A DNA stretch of 64,000 nt. Origin: Myxococcales bacterium. GTDB taxonomy: Bacteria > Myxococcota_A > Polyangia > Palsa-1104. Positions 60,151 through 64,000 of this stretch are shown piece after piece. The position numbers and the translations under genes are program-made. The notes beneath the pieces are model-generated. The model did no database searches. It was not told the DNA's origin and was given only the letters and a program-made list of their open reading frames with translations. How positions within the stretch are numbered: the stretch's first letter is position 1; every line of letters starts with the position of its first letter. The stretch spans positions 62,001 through 126,000 of the forward strand of contig PNAM01000017.1 of assembly GCA_003170275.1 (NCBI GenBank), given 5' to 3'.

Positions 60151-61043
60151 TTCAGCCGTTCCGGATGGACCGAGATGGCGTGCTGCTTCTTGAGCGCGTC
60201 GACGTGCGCGAGGAACGCTCCCTTTTGCCAGCCGGGGAACACGTTGGCGCGCACCTCGTCGGCCGCCTGGGCGACGGTGCGGTGCACCGGCGGGATGCGT
60301 TGGTTGAGGAAGATCACGTGGTAGCCGTAGCTGGTCTCGATGACATTCGAGGTCTCGCCGGGCTTCTTGAGCTGATCGAACGCCGGGTACGAAAAGGTGG
60401 TGAGCGCCCAGCCGTCGCGCGCGGTGACGACACGCTCGGCCTTGGGCGGATCCTGACCCGCGAGCGGCGGCAGGCCGCTCAACAGCGCCTTGAACTCGTC
60501 GGCCGTCTTCACGCCTTTGGCGCGACGCGCGAGCTCCTCGGCCATCGCGCGCGCCTCTAGCTTCACCTCGCCGGCGGCGTCCTTCTTCACCGGGATGAGG
60601 AGGTGCCACACGTCGACGTACTCGGAGTGATCGAAGAGGTTGATGTTGGCGAAGTAGGTGCGCCGCACGACCTTCTCCGGAATGCTCGCGCGTGTGACCT
60701 CCTGCTCGAAGCTCTGCTGCAAGAGGCGCAGCACCGCGTCGTCGCGCGCGGCCGCGAGCGCCGCCGGATCGCGGTCGAGGTGGAGCCGCGCGGCCTCGCC
60801 GGCCAGCACCTCGGCGGTCAGGAGATCCTCGAGCGCCACGCGCGCGCTGGTGCCGCGCGCTTGGGCCTGCGTCGCCACCTCGGACGCGCGGATCGGCCGG
60901 CCGTCGACGGTGGCGACCACCTCGTCTTGCGGCGGCGCGTCGGCGGTCAGCGGCACCGCCCAGTTGGCGGTCTCGTCGGAGCCGCTGCGGTGGCACCCGA
61001 TCACCATCGCTGCGCAAAAAGGAAGTACTACCAGCGATCTCAT
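60147..61043 (-). CDS. Parvulin-type peptidyl-prolyl isomerase lipoprotein
   Basis: 298 residues. Lipobox AAMVIGC, N-terminal SurA-like helical region (VVATVDGRPIRASEVATQAQ), parvulin domain (about 160-265) with VDVWHLLIPVKK and SYGYHVIFLNQRIPP. It would assist folding of envelope proteins. The parvulin sheet is somewhat divergent, so activity is probable rather than certain. Confidence 0.82.
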   Translation of the reverse strand: MRSLVVLPFCAAMVIGCHRSGSDETANWAVPLTADAPPQDEVVATVDGRPIRASEVATQAQARGTSARVALEDLLTAEVLAGEAARLHLDRDPAALAAARDDAVLRLLQQSFEQEVTRASIPEKVVRRTYFANINLFDHSEYVDVWHLLIPVKKDAAGEVKLEARAMAEELARRAKGVKTADEFKALLSGLPPLAGQDPPKAERVVTARDGWALTTFSYPAFDQLKKPGETSNVIETSYGYHVIFLNQRIPPVHRTVAQAADEVRANVFPGWQKGAFLAHVDALKKQHAISVHPERLK

Positions 61044-61231
61044 CAATCGCGCTCGACCAGCGCCAGCCGCGCCAGCTCGGTGCCCACGTTGGTCACCGCG
61101 ATCCCGACGCCGACGAGCAGGATCGCCGCCACGTAGTCGTGGCGCGCCAGGTAGCTCACGCACTCGATGAAGAACCCGAGCCCGCCCAGGATCAGCACCA
61201 ACGACAAGACCTCGAAGAAATATCGGCGCAT
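61043..61231 (-). CDS. Small two-helix membrane protein, unknown
   Basis: 62 residues. Two predicted transmembrane helices (FEVLSLVLILGGLGFFIECV and YVAAILLVGVGIAVTNVGTE). ATGA overlap with the PPIase gene. No family recognised; probably an accessory of the same operon. Confidence 0.6.
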   Translation of the reverse strand: MRRYFFEVLSLVLILGGLGFFIECVSYLARHDYVAAILLVGVGIAVTNVGTELARLALVERD

Positions 61232-61237
61232 CGGTCC

Positions 61238-62008
61238 CTACCTGGCCCTCTGCCACACGACCGCGGCCATGGCCGCGAGCGCGAGCATCACCCACAGATA
61301 GAACGTGACGCGCGGGCGACCGCGCCGCGCGCGCCGGCGATCGGCCTCCATCAGCGCGGTGATCTCGCGATCGTGTTGCAGGTGGCCGGTCAACGCAGGC
61401 ACGAAGTAGCCGCGGAACACCACGATCGAGAGCAGCCCAACAGCGACGGTAAACAGCGCGCGCGCGGCATCGGCGTGCGCGCCGAACGAGGTGGCGAGCT
61501 GCTCGCCCGTCGAGCGGCGCAGGTCGAGCTGCCAGATCAGCACCAGCGGAAACAGCACGGTGAGCGCGGTCAGCCCGCGATAGACGCGCAGCCGCCGCCG
61601 CCAACGCGCCGGCACGCCCTCTTTCGGCAGCGGACGATCCCGGGGCGGGTGCACCGCCTCCACCGCGCTCCCACGCGCCGCCCGCTCGAGCGCCCACGCC
61701 GACGCGATCAGATAACCCACCAGCGAGATCGCGCACAGGCTCCACGGCGGCGACGGCATGAGCGGCGTCGCCCCACCGCCGAGCAGCGCTTGCGGCAGCG
61801 CGGCCACCGCCGGAAAACCGACCAGCAACAGCGGACCCGAGCGGCGCAGACAACCCCACGCCAGCGTGACCGGCCCGAGCACCGCCATCAGCAGCACGGC
61901 CGCGAGCGCGTTGAGCGGCGCGGCCGAGATCCACGCCGATCCCATGACCAGCGGCACGCCTACCGCCACCATCCACAGGTTGAACCCCAGGACCCCGGGT
62001 AGGACCAT
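61238..62008 (-). CDS. Polytopic membrane protein, unknown; first gene of the operon
   Basis: About 256 residues with seven to eight transmembrane helices (for example LNALAAVLLMAVLGPVTLAW, LTALTVLFPLVLIWQLDL, FYLWVMLALAAMAAVVWQ) and a basic loop of about 35 residues (ARGSAVEAVHPPRDRPLPKE). Not recognised. ATGs at 62023 and 62020 fall inside the likely -10 box, so 62008 is used. It heads the seven further genes to pcp, all on the minus strand with small gaps or overlaps. Confidence 0.6.
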   Translation of the reverse strand: MVLPGVLGFNLWMVAVGVPLVMGSAWISAAPLNALAAVLLMAVLGPVTLAWGCLRRSGPLLLVGFPAVAALPQALLGGGATPLMPSPPWSLCAISLVGYLIASAWALERAARGSAVEAVHPPRDRPLPKEGVPARWRRRLRVYRGLTALTVLFPLVLIWQLDLRRSTGEQLATSFGAHADAARALFTVAVGLLSIVVFRGYFVPALTGHLQHDREITALMEADRRRARRGRPRVTFYLWVMLALAAMAAVVWQRAR

Positions 62009-62018
62009 CGTACCGGGC

Positions 62019-62028
62019 ATCATATGAT
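62019..62028. promoter_or_regulatory. Palindromic divergent -10 element ATCATATGAT
   Basis: This perfect palindrome supplies TATGAT on both strands. On the minus strand it ends 10 nt before the ATG at 62008; on the plus strand it ends 14 nt before cmk at 62043. Confidence 0.45.
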
Positions 62029-62042
62029 AAGGTACGCCGCTC

Positions 62043-62723
62043 ATGTCGACAGTTCGCCCAGTCGTCATCGCGATTGACGGTCCGGCCGGCGCCGGAAAGT
62101 CGACCGTCGCCAAGGCGCTCGCCCAGCGTCTCGGCTTCTTCCTGCTCGACACCGGCGCGATCTACCGCGCGGTGGCGCTGTCGGCCGCGCGCGCGGGCGT
62201 GGCGTTCTCCGACGGAGCGCGCCTGGGCGGGGTGGCGCGCGAGATGGCGCTGCGCTTCGACGAGGCCGGCCGGGTGTGGCTGGGCGACGAGGACGTCTCG
62301 ACCGCCATCCGCACACCCGACATGTCGCAGGGTGCGTCGACCGTGTCCGCCCATCCCGCGGTGCGCGACGCGCTGCTCGAGCTGCAGCGACGCCTGGCCG
62401 AGAAGGGCCGCTGCGTGGTCGAGGGCCGCGACATCGGCACGGTGGTCCTACCGTGGGCGCCGGTGAAGATCTTCCTGACCGCGTCTGACGAAGTGCGCGC
62501 GCGCCGCCGCTACGACGAGCTCAAGGCCAAGGGCGCGGACGTGTCGTTCGAGGAGACGCTGCGAGATCTACGCGAGCGCGATCACCGCGATTCCACCCGC
62601 GCGGTGGCGCCCCTGAAGCAGGCGGACGACGCGGTGCCGATGGACACCAGCGACATGAATCAGGCCGAAGTAATCGATCGCCTGGAAGTCATTGCGCGGT
62701 CGGCGATTTCCCTTGACGGGTAG
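62043..62723 (+). CDS. cmk: Cytidylate kinase
   Basis: 226 residues. Phosphorylates CMP/dCMP. Walker A IDGPAGAGKSTVAKALA, LLDTGAIYRAVAL, VEGRDIGTVVLPWA and RERDHRDSTRAVAPLKQA, all as in Cmk. Followed by rpsA, the common cmk-rpsA order. Confidence 0.95.
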   Translation: MSTVRPVVIAIDGPAGAGKSTVAKALAQRLGFFLLDTGAIYRAVALSAARAGVAFSDGARLGGVAREMALRFDEAGRVWLGDEDVSTAIRTPDMSQGASTVSAHPAVRDALLELQRRLAEKGRCVVEGRDIGTVVLPWAPVKIFLTASDEVRARRRYDELKAKGADVSFEETLRDLRERDHRDSTRAVAPLKQADDAVPMDTSDMNQAEVIDRLEVIARSAISLDG

Positions 62724-62741
62724 CTGGTCGGGGCATACCTT
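62713..62741 (+). promoter_or_regulatory. Sigma-70 promoter of rpsA
   Basis: TTGACG (62713-62718), 17-bp spacer, TACCTT (62736-62741). The -35 lies in the last codons of cmk. Confidence 0.6.
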
Positions 62742-62750
62742 CCGCACCTA

Positions 62751-62776
62751 CTTTTCAGTCCTAACCGTCTGAAAAG
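62751..62776 (+). promoter_or_regulatory. Hairpin at the start of the rpsA leader
   Basis: CTTTTCAG (62751-62758), 10-nt loop, CTGAAAAG (62769-62776). It starts a few bases after the predicted transcription start, leaving about 39 nt of leader before the ATG. Possible site for feedback by S1. Confidence 0.45.
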
Positions 62777-62815
62777 AATTCGTACATCGAGAGTGAAGGG
62801 AGCATCGCTAGACGC

Positions 62816-64000
<1,185 letters not shown>

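Overview
The window is GC-rich, densely coded bacterial chromosome with almost no spacer DNA. The gene families point to Myxococcota (the former deltaproteobacterial myxobacteria and relatives). They include an AgmX/PglI-type protein in a Glt/Nfs-like envelope operon, several outer-membrane barrels of the Myxococcus type, a Ser/Thr kinase with a PEGA domain, FHA- and kinase-linked sigma-54 activators, a roadblock protein, and many GTG starts with 4-bp gene overlaps. This is judged from sequence features only; no phylogeny was run. I see no tRNA, rRNA, CRISPR, insertion sequence or prophage.

Layout. 1-942: the start of a clamp-loader gene (probably holB) and a pspA-like gene. 967-11264 (minus): a nine-gene, mostly overlapping operon encoding two outer-membrane barrels, TPR periplasmic proteins, a TPR lipoprotein and a TonB-like AgmX/PglI protein. 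The order matches the A-B-C-D-E-F-G order of the Myxococcus Glt (gliding) and Nfs (spore coat) systems, with one extra gene and no motor genes. 11294-16814: an FHA sigma-54 activator, two TPR/PEGA proteins and a PEGA-tailed Ser/Thr kinase. 16864-19476 (minus): a cytochrome-like lipoprotein, an SH3-barrel protein, and a DUF4266/DUF3570 pair. 19544-25909: an AAA/TPR ATPase, a CCA-adding enzyme, and a nitroreductase-receiver-PAS-histidine kinase fusion. 25910-29855 (minus): a short-chain dehydrogenase with degenerate ETF and ADP-forming acyl-CoA synthetase homologues. 29981-32136: small genes, DUF507, mutT and a Cys-rich lipoprotein. 32179-37487: kinase, degenerate GGDEF protein, and a kinase lacking its phospho-accepting His. 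37669-45485: a cupredoxin lipoprotein, an aldehyde dehydrogenase, a giant kinase/ATPase/TPR/GAF/sigma-54 protein and a small lipoprotein. 45505-54847: two more barrels, ftsY, a membrane regulatory-repeat protein, smc and an exported protein. 54858-62008 (minus): ferredoxin, then an operon with Pcp, DUF58, MoxR, DUF4350, roadblock and a PPIase. 62043-64000: cmk and rpsA (cut by the window end).

Two themes recur. Signalling proteins here often keep their fold but lose catalytic residues: a receiver without its Asp, a GGDEF with a ruined active site but an intact I-site, a kinase without His, and a P-loop with Lys changed to Arg. Many genes also carry a TATAGT-like -10 box exactly 6-8 nt before the start codon, which implies leaderless transcripts.
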